Positions 24,347 through 31,948 of a stretch of 31,948 nt of DNA are shown piece after piece. Numbering within the stretch: position 1 is the stretch's first letter; each line of letters starts with the position of its first letter. Both the position numbers and the translations under genes were made by a program. Origin of the DNA: an uncultured Oxalobacter sp. (GTDB lineage Bacteria; Pseudomonadota; Gammaproteobacteria; Burkholderiales; Burkholderiaceae_D); assembly GCA_905202055.1 (NCBI GenBank), contig CAJKQK010000016.1, forward strand, positions 1 through 31,948, written 5' to 3'. A model generated the notes under the pieces. The model made no database searches. It had not been told where the DNA came from and saw nothing but the letters and a program-made list of their open reading frames with translations.

Positions 24347-25792
24347 ATGCCTGATAAACCGGTGCTCGATCCGAAAACGGCAAAAATACTGCCGTGGGTG
24401 GTCGCGATCGCCTTTTTCATGCAGATGCTCGACAGCACGATCTTGAATACCGCGCTGCCCGCGATGGCGCGGGATCTGGATACCAACCCCTTGCGGATGC
24501 AAAGCGTCATTATTTCCTACATGCTGACGGTTGCACTGGTCATTCCCGCTTCCGGCTGGCTGGCCGACAAATTCGGCATCAAGCAGATTTTCCTTTTCGC
24601 CATCGCCCTTTTCACATTGGGTTCCCTGGCATGTGCCTTGTCACCCAACCTGAACATCATCGTCGCCTGCCGGGTTCTTCAGGGAATCGGCGGCGCGCTC
24701 ATGGTGCCCGTCGGCCGTCTGGTCGTCTTGCGCGCCTATCCGCGCGAACAGCTTGTTTCCGTCCTGAGTTTCATCACCATACCGGGGCTGGTCGGCCCGC
24801 TGATCGGCCCGACACTGGGTGGCTTTCTCGTCCAGTACGCCTCATGGCACTGGATTTTCCTGATCAATATCCCGGTCGGCATCATCGGCATACTGGCTAC
24901 CCTCAAATACATGCCGTTTTTGACGCGGGGAGGGGATCTCCATCCCTTCGATACCGTCGGTTTCCTGCTTTTCGGCACCTTCATGCTCACCATCACGCTG
25001 GGACTGCAAGGCATTGGCGAGTTGCATCTGGCCTACGCGCCGATGGTACTCATGATGGTTTTCGGCCTCGTCTGTCTCGTCGGCTACGTCATGTATTCCA
25101 GATGGCATCCCATGCCGCTCTTTTCACCCGACCTTTTCAAAGTCCGCAACTTCTCCGTCGGCATATTGGGAAACCTGTTCGCCCGGCTGGGGAACGGCGC
25201 GATGCCCTTTCTGACGCCCTTGCTTTTGCAAATCGGGATGGGGTATTCCCCGATGAAAGCAGGGATGACCATGATCCCCATGACCATCGGCGCCGTCATC
25301 GCCAAAAGCGCGGCCACGCGGCTGGTCAACAAGTTCGGATACCGCATGATCCTGACCGTCAACACACTGCTGCTGGGAGCCATGATCGCGCTCTTTTCAA
25401 GCATCTCGAAAGAAATGCCTTATTGGCTCATGCTGTTCATTTTCACCATCTTCGGCATCATCAACTCCACACAGTTTACGGCCATGAACACCGTTACCCT
25501 CGTCGATCTGTCTGAAGAACAGGCCAGCAGCGGAAACAGTCTCCTGTCCGTCATCATGCAACTTTCCATGAGCATGGGCGTCGCCATCGCCGCTGCCATC
25601 CTGTCCGAATTCACCGACGGCATTCCCCTGACATCGGCGCACGACGTCATGGCCGCTTTTGCCGGAACGTATCTCTGCCTCGGTTTCCTGGCGGCCATCT
25701 CGACCGTCATATTCATCCACATTACACCCGACAGCGGGAAACTGCCCAGAAAACAGGACACCAAACCCTTGCCTGTGGCTCCGGAAAACTGA
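24347..25792 (+). CDS. mdtD: MdtD-like multidrug exporter (MFS, DHA2 family, 14 helices)
   Basis: A 481-residue proton-driven exporter of the 14-helix DHA2 group. It opens PWVVAIAFFMQMLDSTILNTALP, the helix-1 motif of this group, with the intracellular GWLADKFG (MFS motif A), the helix-4 arginine in CRVLQGIGGALMVPVGRL, and the motif-C-like PGLVGPLIGPTLGG in helix 5. Segments such as EYASWHWIFLINIPVGIIG-type helix 6 and ASSGNSLLSVIMQLSMSMGV match E. coli MdtD (YegB) closely from memory. The start at 24347 is fixed by ACAAGGAGG six bases upstream. The true substrate is unknown; in E. coli mdtD sits with mdtABC and baeSR, which are absent here. Confidence 0.88.
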   Translation: MPDKPVLDPKTAKILPWVVAIAFFMQMLDSTILNTALPAMARDLDTNPLRMQSVIISYMLTVALVIPASGWLADKFGIKQIFLFAIALFTLGSLACALSPNLNIIVACRVLQGIGGALMVPVGRLVVLRAYPREQLVSVLSFITIPGLVGPLIGPTLGGFLVQYASWHWIFLINIPVGIIGILATLKYMPFLTRGGDLHPFDTVGFLLFGTFMLTITLGLQGIGELHLAYAPMVLMMVFGLVCLVGYVMYSRWHPMPLFSPDLFKVRNFSVGILGNLFARLGNGAMPFLTPLLLQIGMGYSPMKAGMTMIPMTIGAVIAKSAATRLVNKFGYRMILTVNTLLLGAMIALFSSISKEMPYWLMLFIFTIFGIINSTQFTAMNTVTLVDLSEEQASSGNSLLSVIMQLSMSMGVAIAAAILSEFTDGIPLTSAHDVMAAFAGTYLCLGFLAAISTVIFIHITPDSGKLPRKQDTKPLPVAPEN

Positions 25793-26049
25793 AACCGTTC
25801 CCAGCGTTATCCATTCCGGCATTCCGGTGAAACAGGTGGAAAAGCCGTCAACAAATGGGGGCAACGGCAAATCACCTGTATCCATAATGATGCACATTTG
25901 CATTATTCTTTCAAAATATTCCATATCCTAATATAGAATACACTGTGTTGGTATAACGGTTTCCAATCCCATGCGACAGGCAGGATTGGTTGCCGACGTC
26001 ATTGTGTTAAACTGGATTCATCAAGGGTGCTGGCCGGGCAGAAGGAAAC

Positions 26050-27366
26050 ATGGACAGAGTATTGGAGACACTGGTTTTGCAGGACTACGAAGTGGTTTTC
26101 GAAGTCAATCCCGCTACCGGCCGCTTCCGGAAAATCATTTCCAGACCGGATGCGCTTGTCCGGTTCCCCGATGAAGGGCAGCTGACGCAGGCCAGGGATA
26201 TCATCGTCACCGATAAAATATTTGAAGCGGACCGGAGCATTTTCCTGTCGGAAACACAGCTGGATCACGTTCTGGCGAAGATGAAAGGAAACGAGCCGCT
26301 TTCCGTCAAATATCGCGGTTATTCCGATAAAAACGAGCTGCATTACCGGAGCATTTCCTTCATTCCCGGAAAAAACAGTTCGACATTCATCTGTGCCATT
26401 CGCGACGAGACGAATGAGGTCCGCAGGCAATACGAAAAAAACCTGGATTTGCGGCTCAAGAACGAAGGTATCCGCTTCATTGTCGAAAACATGTGTGAAA
26501 ACTTCATGATCGTGAATGTGACCACGCATGAATGCACCACCTTCACCAACAGCGAAGGCAATATTGCCTGCAAAAACCACTATGAAGGCCAGATCAACTG
26601 GTTTGCAGACAATATTGTCGTCCCGGAAGACAGGGAAAGATACCTGGAGTACTTCCAAATGGATTCCCTGATGGAACGCATAGTGGAAGAGGGGGGCGTA
26701 TCGAGCATTACCTTTCCGGTCATGTACAAGGGAGGGCGTCACGAATTTGCCGTGACGTCCACACTGATCGACGACCCGTCCGAACGCCAGAAAAAATCCA
26801 GGTACCTTTTCCTGTGCGCACAGGACATCACATCGATCAGGGCCGCAGAGGAAAGAAACCGCGAATTGCTCCTGTCCAGCCAGTTCGACCCGTTGACGCA
26901 TCTGTTGAACCGCGCCACGACTGAAAAGAATATCCGGGAACACCTTTACTCCGCCAGAAGCGAATCCTGGAATACCTTCATGATCCTGGACATCGACCAT
27001 TTCAAGAACATCAATGACGAGTATGGCCACATGACGGGTGACGAAGTCCTGCGCTACATGGGCAACTGCATGCGGGAAGTTTTCCGTTCGGACGACATCC
27101 TCTGCCGCTGGGGCGGAGATGAGTTTGTTGTTTTTATCAAAGGATTTGCCGATGAAAAGGTACTGACGAACCGCCTGAACATTTTGCGCGATAAAATGAA
27201 CCTGTTTTCACGGAGGGGCGTGCCGTTGCAGGTCAATCTCTCGATTGGCGGCGTATGTGCCCGGAACGGGACAACCCTGAACATGCTTTACCAGAAGGCC
27301 GACGAAGCCCTGTACGATGTTAAAAATCATGGCAGAAATGGAATATCGCTTTTACGTCTTTGCTGA
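26050..27366 (+). CDS. PAS-GGDEF diguanylate cyclase, first of tandem pair
   Basis: A 438-residue soluble enzyme predicted to make cyclic-di-GMP. The N-terminal 270 residues hold two PAS-like units: residues about 5-125, ending SISFIPGKNSSTFICAIRDET, and about 135-265, ending YLFLCAQDIT. The GGDEF domain (about 275-438) has the metal and GTP motifs ILDIDHFKNINDEYGH, an intact WGGDEFVVF (355-359) and an allosteric inhibitory site RSDD (346-349) five residues before it, so product inhibition is expected. AGAAGGAA is the ribosome-binding site. It is followed after 43 bases by a close paralog, probably in one operon. The signal sensed is unknown. Confidence 0.92.
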   Translation: MDRVLETLVLQDYEVVFEVNPATGRFRKIISRPDALVRFPDEGQLTQARDIIVTDKIFEADRSIFLSETQLDHVLAKMKGNEPLSVKYRGYSDKNELHYRSISFIPGKNSSTFICAIRDETNEVRRQYEKNLDLRLKNEGIRFIVENMCENFMIVNVTTHECTTFTNSEGNIACKNHYEGQINWFADNIVVPEDRERYLEYFQMDSLMERIVEEGGVSSITFPVMYKGGRHEFAVTSTLIDDPSERQKKSRYLFLCAQDITSIRAAEERNRELLLSSQFDPLTHLLNRATTEKNIREHLYSARSESWNTFMILDIDHFKNINDEYGHMTGDEVLRYMGNCMREVFRSDDILCRWGGDEFVVFIKGFADEKVLTNRLNILRDKMNLFSRRGVPLQVNLSIGGVCARNGTTLNMLYQKADEALYDVKNHGRNGISLLRLC

Positions 27367-27409
27367 CGTTCAAACCGGCATGTCTGGCGGGAGGGTGAGG
27401 TAAAACGGC

Positions 27410-28819
27410 ATGGAGAACATTCTTGAGGTGCTCGCCCTCCATGATTACGAAGCCGTTTTTTCAATCGATATCGCCACGCGCCGGTATCATGCCAGAGTCT
27501 TGCGCGCCGGGACTTTCCTGAATATTCCGTCTGAAGGGTTCTTTGAGGAAGCCAACGAACGTTTTGCCGATGCTCAGGTCATGGCAGAGGACAGGGATCA
27601 CTTCCTGAAAGAAACCCGGCTGGAGAGAATACTGGACGAAATCGGCAACAACGGAAAACAGTCCGTCAGGTACCGGATTCGCAATGAAGAGAACCTGATA
27701 CAGTACAGAAGCCTTTCTTTCATCAGTTCCAGCGATAAAAAAGGCCTGATCGGCGCTGTGACCGACGAAACGGAAGACGTGCCCGATCATATCGAAAAAA
27801 GCCGGGATTTATGGCTCAGGGAAGAGTGCATCCGCTTTGTCGTCCGGCATATGTGCGAAAACTTCATCATCGTGAATCCGGAGACGGACGAGGCGACGAC
27901 ATTCGTCCACGACCATCGGCAAATGCAGCCGAAAACCTCCTGGACCGAACAGATAAAATGGTTTGCGGACAATATCGTCGTCCCTGAAGAGAAGGACGAC
28001 TACCTGGCTTATTTCAATCCCGGTGCGCTCGTTTCCCGCATCCGGGAAAACGGTATCTCCAGGGTGCCCTGTACCGTCAACTATCCGGATGGCCGTCACG
28101 ACTTCCTGATTACCAATGCACTGATCAAAGACCCCGGTGTGGACGAGGAAAAATTCTTTGTTTTTTCCAGTGCACAGGATATCACCTTATTGAAACGGGC
28201 CAATGAGACAGGCGAGAGCTTGCTCGAAAAAAGCCGGACAGATTCGCAGACGGGACTGTACAACCGTGACATGACCGAAAAACTGATCCGTGAAACCCTG
28301 TACGGGTCCAGCCCTGACGAGTGGAACACCTTCCTTTTGATCGACATCGACCATTTCAAACGTTTCAACGATGCCTGCGGCCACATTCTCGGGGATGCCG
28401 TCCTGCGTTTCATGGGGGAAGCCATGCGTGAGGTTTTTCGTGCAGACGATGTCTTATGCCGGTGGGGCGGCGATGAATTCGTCATTTTCATCCCGCGTTT
28501 CAATGACGAAGCATCCCTGAACGGCAGGCTTGTCGCCCTGCAGGATCGCATGAAAGCATTCAAAAACCAGGGTGAGCCGATGCCGGTCACCCTTTCCATC
28601 GGGGGCGTCATCGCCCGAAACGTCCCGACACTTGACATCCTGTTTGCCAAAGCGGATGACGCACTCTATGCCGTCAAGGAGAGGGGAAGGGACGGTATCG
28701 TTCTGAACCGCATCGACCGCGCTTGCGCAACAGGCGACGCTTCGCAAGCGGCGAACGGGGAAATATCCTGCATGAAAAAATCGTCCATTCCGGTTTCGGG
28801 CAGTGGCTTCGAAAAATAA
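27410..28819 (+). CDS. PAS-GGDEF diguanylate cyclase, second of tandem pair, with aberrant tail
   Basis: A 469-residue paralog of the preceding gene with the same layout: two PAS-like units to about residue 262 and a GGDEF domain with IDIDHFKRFNDACGH, RADD inhibitory site (344-347) and WGGDEFVIF (353-357). It should be active. Both proteins share NxxVPE and WFADNIVVPE segments, showing tandem duplication followed by divergence. The GGDEF domain ends at GIVLNR, near residue 434, as in its neighbour. The last 35 residues (28712-28819) are the antisense reading of an EAL-gene remnant, so the original stop was probably lost. GTGAGGTAA precedes the ATG. Confidence 0.92.
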   Translation: MENILEVLALHDYEAVFSIDIATRRYHARVLRAGTFLNIPSEGFFEEANERFADAQVMAEDRDHFLKETRLERILDEIGNNGKQSVRYRIRNEENLIQYRSLSFISSSDKKGLIGAVTDETEDVPDHIEKSRDLWLREECIRFVVRHMCENFIIVNPETDEATTFVHDHRQMQPKTSWTEQIKWFADNIVVPEEKDDYLAYFNPGALVSRIRENGISRVPCTVNYPDGRHDFLITNALIKDPGVDEEKFFVFSSAQDITLLKRANETGESLLEKSRTDSQTGLYNRDMTEKLIRETLYGSSPDEWNTFLLIDIDHFKRFNDACGHILGDAVLRFMGEAMREVFRADDVLCRWGGDEFVIFIPRFNDEASLNGRLVALQDRMKAFKNQGEPMPVTLSIGGVIARNVPTLDILFAKADDALYAVKERGRDGIVLNRIDRACATGDASQAANGEISCMKKSSIPVSGSGFEK

Positions 28820-29150
28820 TATCCCTGCATTGCCTCACAGCCTGCTTCCGTCAGCGTCCTGACCTGTCCGGTCGTTTCGACACCTTCCCCGATCGGCTCG
28901 AGACGGAGGCCACGGGCGATGTCCACCACGATTTTGATCAGGAGTGCATAAACATCCGAATTCCCGGAACGGTCGACAAACGATTTGTCCAGCCTGATCC
29001 CCTAAATCGGCAACGCGGCAATATAATCCAGGCTCGAATAACCTGTACCGAAATCGTCCAGTGAAAAACGGATCCCGCCTTCGATGAACTGTTTCATGAA
29101 GATCGGGTAACATCGAATGACTGAATCCCGAAGTCTTCCGTTTTTTCGAA
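28666..29150 (-). pseudogene. EAL-domain phosphodiesterase remnant
   Basis: Read leftward, the DNA encodes the back half of an EAL cyclic-di-GMP phosphodiesterase domain: FIEGGIRFSLDDFGTGYSSL, then IAALPI, an in-frame TAG at 29002-29004, then GIRLDKSFVD, EPIGEGVET and AMQGYYFSKPLP, to a stop at 28666. Upstream the frame changes: FFEKTEDFGIQSF, matching the E-x-T-E segment, lies in another frame at about 29110-29150. The front of the domain with the EAL motif is not recognisable. The stop, the frameshift and the missing N-terminus make it non-functional. It is convergent with, and overlaps, the GGDEF gene at 27410. Other decayed pieces may extend to about 29380. Confidence 0.8.
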
Positions 29151-29737
29151 GAAAACCTGCCGGGAGAACGGTTGCCGATTTTGCCGTAAGGTGATCAGCG
29201 GACAGGCCGGGTATCGTGAAAAGCGATAGAAAAAAGCGCTTTCAGGGGCATTGCCTGTTTTCGGCTCGGGAAACGTTTGTGAAGTCGCCCTGTTCATCCA
29301 CCGTATTACATAGGTATCGAAATCAATAATGCCTGAAAATGAATGACAGGTTTCGACGATGAATTCTTCAATGGTGGCCATAGTGAGATGATCGGAAACA
29401 GGCTATGGTGTTCAATAAGTGGCACGGACGATGATTATCCTGCGTTTCCTGCAGGCAATGCGTGAACTTCAACACACCGGAAAAAGAACAAGACCGTCGA
29501 TTTCCCCCGATTTATGGAAAAACAACACAGAGAGAGGGAAAAGGGGCGATTTTTATTGCTTCTCTCTGCCAATCTTTCAAAATGGGGAAAAACCCACCGG
29601 TTTTCTTCGGGGAAACTGGCCTTTTCCTGCAAATTGGTTACAATACTTTTTTAAGAAAAGAGGTCATGGCTCATGCCGGTTCGCCCAGTCGTAAAAAAGA
29701 GGCACCGTGTGAGATGAACAGGCCGTAAAGAAATACG
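29151..29737. other. Decayed or non-coding stretch before the TauE gene
   Basis: About 590 bases with no intact gene. The part up to about 29381 on the minus strand keeps weakly protein-like text (IEEFIVETCHSFSGIIDFDTY) and may be the front of the dead EAL gene. A TACAAT at about 29639-29644 is a possible -10 for the permease. A 20-codon ORF (29666-29728, MAHAGSPSRKKE...) ends nine bases before the permease ATG and might couple translation, but its ribosome-binding site is too close to be convincing. Confidence 0.4.
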
Positions 29738-30508
29738 ATGCTAGTTTTTATCACCATGTTGGCCATGGGTGGGCTGATCGGTTTTGTCGGAGCCGGAGGC
29801 GCAGGGGTTGTCATTGCCGTATTGACGCTTGTTTTCAATATTCCTATCCATACCGCCGTCGGCACCTCGCTGGCGGCCATGATATTCACCACACTGTCCG
29901 GTGCATTCAGCCATTTCCGTGAAGGGAACCTGAACGTCAAAATCGGGCTGGCCGTCGGCCTTTCCGGGGCATGTGGCGCTTTTTTAGGCTCGAAAATCTC
30001 AACCCTGTTGCCGGGCAGTGAACTCAAGTTCTTCACGGCTTCCATGCTGATCGCATCGGCCGTCCTCGTCTATACACGCCTGACTTACCCGAACCTGCCG
30101 CTATTCCATCTTAAAGAAGGGCAGAAAGCCGATCTCACCGGCAGCCGTTTCTGGCTTCTGGCCGGATTGACCGGTGTCGGCAACGGCCTGCTGTCGGGCA
30201 CCTTCGGTTTCGGGGCAGCCCAGTTCATCCAGCTGTCATTGCTGATTTTCTTTGCCATGCCGCTGTACCATTCCGTCGGCACCACCATGCTGATCATCCT
30301 GCCGATTGCCGCTTTCGGTGGTCTCGGCTATCTGCTTTCCGGATACCTTGACTTCATGCTCTTCATACAGGTCCTGCTCGGCCTGATGACCGGTGCCTAT
30401 GCGGGAGCCAAATTCACCCGGCATGTACCGGGATGGCTCCTGAAGTGGATGATGGTCCTTTTGCCGGGCGTAGCCGGGCTGCTCATGATCCTTTTCGACC
30501 TTAAATAA
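29738..30508 (+). CDS. TauE/SafE-family permease
   Basis: A 256-residue inner-membrane protein with about eight hydrophobic helices in two related halves. Each half opens with the family's glycine-rich helix: GGLIGFVGAGGAGVVIAVL, followed by HTAVGTSLAAMIFTTLSGA, and GLTGVGNGLLSGTFGFGAAQF, followed by HSVGTTMLIILPIAAFGG. The repeated A/S-VGT-S/T-L/M motif is diagnostic of TauE/SafE. Members export sulfite, sulfoacetate or other small organic anions; the substrate here cannot be told. It appears to have its own transcript and lies 185 bases before the channel gene. The ribosome-binding site is weak (GTAAAGAAA). Confidence 0.9.
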   Translation: MLVFITMLAMGGLIGFVGAGGAGVVIAVLTLVFNIPIHTAVGTSLAAMIFTTLSGAFSHFREGNLNVKIGLAVGLSGACGAFLGSKISTLLPGSELKFFTASMLIASAVLVYTRLTYPNLPLFHLKEGQKADLTGSRFWLLAGLTGVGNGLLSGTFGFGAAQFIQLSLLIFFAMPLYHSVGTTMLIILPIAAFGGLGYLLSGYLDFMLFIQVLLGLMTGAYAGAKFTRHVPGWLLKWMMVLLPGVAGLLMILFDLK

Positions 30509-30693
30509 CAGGAGTTCCCGGACAGCAGGCCCTGTTTTTCCTTGAATAGGGGCAATAAATGCCGAACATGTGAGCAAACACAAAAAGCATCCATGCCAAT
30601 ACGTTAAAAAGTAAACAACCCGTCAGCCGGAAAACACACGCGACACACTGTTTTTCCGGCTAATGCCCCAAAAGCTTTTATGGCGTATTCATC

Positions 30694-31530
30694 ATGGCAA
30701 CATCAAGACATCTCAGCTATACCCGACAAGGCATCCTGAACAGTCTCCACATCGTGATTCTGTGCATGTCCGTGTTTCTCGTCGTCACCATCACCTACGA
30801 TACCTTCCATCACATCCAGTTCCTCTCCAAACGGAGTTTTCTCGACATCCAGTTCTGGATCTGCATGTTTTTCCTGTTCGTATTCTTCCTGGAAATGTAT
30901 CTGGCCCAAAACCGCTGGGAATTCTTCATCACCCACTTCCTGTTCCTGCTGGTTTCCATTCCCTATCTGAACATCATCCATTACTGGGACCTCTCGTTTT
31001 CCCCGGAAACGAACTACATCATCCGGTTTGTCCCGATGATCAGGAGCGGGTACGCATTGGCCATCGTCATCGGGTGGCTGACCTATAACCGGGCATACAG
31101 CCTGTTCATTACCTATCTGACCATGCTGATCGCGACCGTCTATTTTTCAAGCATGATCTTTTACGTCCTCGAACAGGGCGTCAATCCGATGGTCACCAGT
31201 TATTCCGCCGCCCTCTGGTGGGCATGCATGGACGTGACGACAGTCGGGGCGAACATCTATGCCGTGACGACATTCGGCAAGATCATGTCGGTCGCGCTGG
31301 CAGGCATGGGCATGATGATGTTCCCGATCTTTACCGTATACATTACCAACGTGGTGCAAAACCATAACAGGTTCAGGAGAAAATATTATCGTGAACTGGA
31401 CGGCGACATGGCCGCGACACAAACGGCAGCGTCCTCTTCACCGCAAGTTCCCGTAACACAAAAGACGCCGGAGCAGCCGGAGCAGCCAGAACCGCCGGAA
31501 CAACCCGCGCAACCTCAAAAAGGGGCATGA
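30694..31530 (+). CDS. Voltage-gated-like cation channel with TTVGAN filter
   Basis: A 278-residue membrane protein laid out like a single-subunit, six-helix potassium channel. Helices fall at about 15-33, 53-70, 78-95, 115-130, 136-158 and 195-220, with a pore loop at about 168-190: YSAALWWACMDVTTVGANIYAVTTFGK. This matches the K+ channel pattern WWA...TTVGYGD...T..GK, except that the tyrosine-glycine of the filter is replaced by Ala186-Asn187. The helix-4 region has few positive charges, so voltage sensing is doubtful. The C-terminal tail has coiled basic residues, then a proline/glutamate/glutamine repeat (PEQPEQPEPPEQPAQPQ). It ends at a terminator shared with mscL. The exact ion is unknown. 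Confidence 0.75.
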   Translation: MATSRHLSYTRQGILNSLHIVILCMSVFLVVTITYDTFHHIQFLSKRSFLDIQFWICMFFLFVFFLEMYLAQNRWEFFITHFLFLLVSIPYLNIIHYWDLSFSPETNYIIRFVPMIRSGYALAIVIGWLTYNRAYSLFITYLTMLIATVYFSSMIFYVLEQGVNPMVTSYSAALWWACMDVTTVGANIYAVTTFGKIMSVALAGMGMMMFPIFTVYITNVVQNHNRFRRKYYRELDGDMAATQTAASSSPQVPVTQKTPEQPEQPEPPEQPAQPQKGA

Positions 31531-31541
31531 TGACAAACAAA

Positions 31542-31572
31542 AAGGCAGAAACCGCGGTTTCTGCCTTCTTTT
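31542..31572. terminator. Bidirectional terminator between channel and mscL
   Basis: AAGGCAGAAACC (31542-31553) and GGTTTCTGCCTT (31556-31567) are perfectly complementary with only GC between them; the innermost pairs must open to form the loop. T-rich sequence follows on the plus strand and A-rich sequence precedes it, suiting both converging genes. Confidence 0.85.
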
Positions 31573-31611
31573 TATGTGTTCCGGAAACGGCATCATGACG
31601 CCATTATTCCC

Positions 31612-31948
31612 TCACTCTTTTTTCTGTTCATCCTTGAGCAAATCGCGGATTTCCGTCAACAGCTGGATATCCGGTGGAGGAGGGGGAGCGTCCGGCGATT
31701 CTTCCAGTTTTTTGAAAGAGAGCTTGCTGAGCCCCTTGATCATCAGAAAAATCGCAAACGCGATAATGATGAAATCGATTGTCGTCTGGATGAAATTGCC
31801 GTAATTGACGGCCACTTCGGGCGAGACGATTGTGCTGCCGTCCATGACAGCCGATTTGATCACGAACTTGAGATTGTTGAAATGGACTCCGCCGAGCAGC
31901 AGGCCGAGCACGGGCATGAGGATATCGCCGACCAGCGATGAAACGATT
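31612..31948 (-). CDS. mscL: Large-conductance mechanosensitive channel (5' end outside window)
   Basis: MscL opens under membrane tension to release solutes during osmotic downshock. The visible part begins inside the first helix (IVSSLVGDILMPVLGLLLGG), continues through the periplasmic loop and the second helix (YGNFIQTTIDFIIIAFAIFLMIKGLSKL) and ends with the cytoplasmic helix (LLTEIRDLLKDEQKKE). This covers all but roughly the first 30 residues of a protein normally near 140. The linker before the last helix contains a run of five prolines. The gene starts beyond base 31948. An ATG at 31915-31917 is internal and not the true start. Confidence 0.95.
   Translation of the reverse strand, partial: IVSSLVGDILMPVLGLLLGGVHFNNLKFVIKSAVMDGSTIVSPEVAVNYGNFIQTTIDFIIIAFAIFLMIKGLSKLSFKKLEESPDAPPPPPDIQLLTEIRDLLKDEQKKE

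Noticed and set aside
29666..29728. 20-codon leader ORF before the TauE permease
   Set aside because: The purine-rich AGAGG is only two bases from the ATG and the peptide has no regulatory feature; it is noted only as a possibility.

Overview
The window looks like chromosome of a moderate-GC betaproteobacterium. Protein resemblance and the signalling-gene repertoire suggest an Oxalobacter-like member of the Burkholderiales, but this is inference from recalled similarity and not a measured placement. No tRNA, rRNA, CRISPR array, phage or intact insertion sequence was found.

Layout. (1) 1-4.8 kb: a perfect 28-bp inverted repeat, a small secreted repeat protein of the 'septoil knot' type, and two convergent PAS-GAF-GGDEF genes that are close paralogs. 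The first paralog is frameshifted, and they share a 130-bp patch of identical DNA. An AT-rich gap follows with a possible 42-residue cysteine/tryptophan-tailed small protein. (2) 4.8-9 kb: dusA, a variant ftsH with HEMGH zinc motif, and an exported DUF4412/LolA-like protein. (3) 9-15 kb: ribB with a damaged ORF behind it, a divergent AraC-type regulator, and a 1089-residue hybrid histidine kinase. (4) 15-19.8 kb: ybaK, a 39-residue small protein, a ClC-type chloride transporter/channel, an MFS permease and an OmpH/Skp-like protein. (5) 19.9-26 kb: an mgtA-type Mg2+ P-type ATPase behind a structured leader of about 300 nt that encodes a short MDPD-starting peptide, then inorganic pyrophosphatase and an MdtD-like drug exporter. 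(6) 26-29.7 kb: two tandem GGDEF paralogs running into the antisense remains of an EAL phosphodiesterase. (7) 29.7-31.9 kb: a TauE/SafE permease, a channel with an atypical TTVGAN filter and, convergent to it, mscL cut by the window end.

Themes. Cyclic-di-GMP signalling is dense: three apparently intact GGDEF genes, one frameshifted GGDEF gene and one dead EAL gene, with no intact phosphodiesterase here. Ion and osmotic handling is also well represented (MgtA, ClC, atypical channel, MscL). The most interesting system is the mgtA leader. It combines a near-consensus promoter, nested hairpins, a leader ORF starting Met-Asp-Pro-Asp like the enterobacterial MgtL peptides (MEPD/MDPE), and two 17-nt direct repeats whose GGCAAC segments compete for one GTTGCC. 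This fits a translation-coupled attenuator for Mg2+ uptake outside the Enterobacteria.
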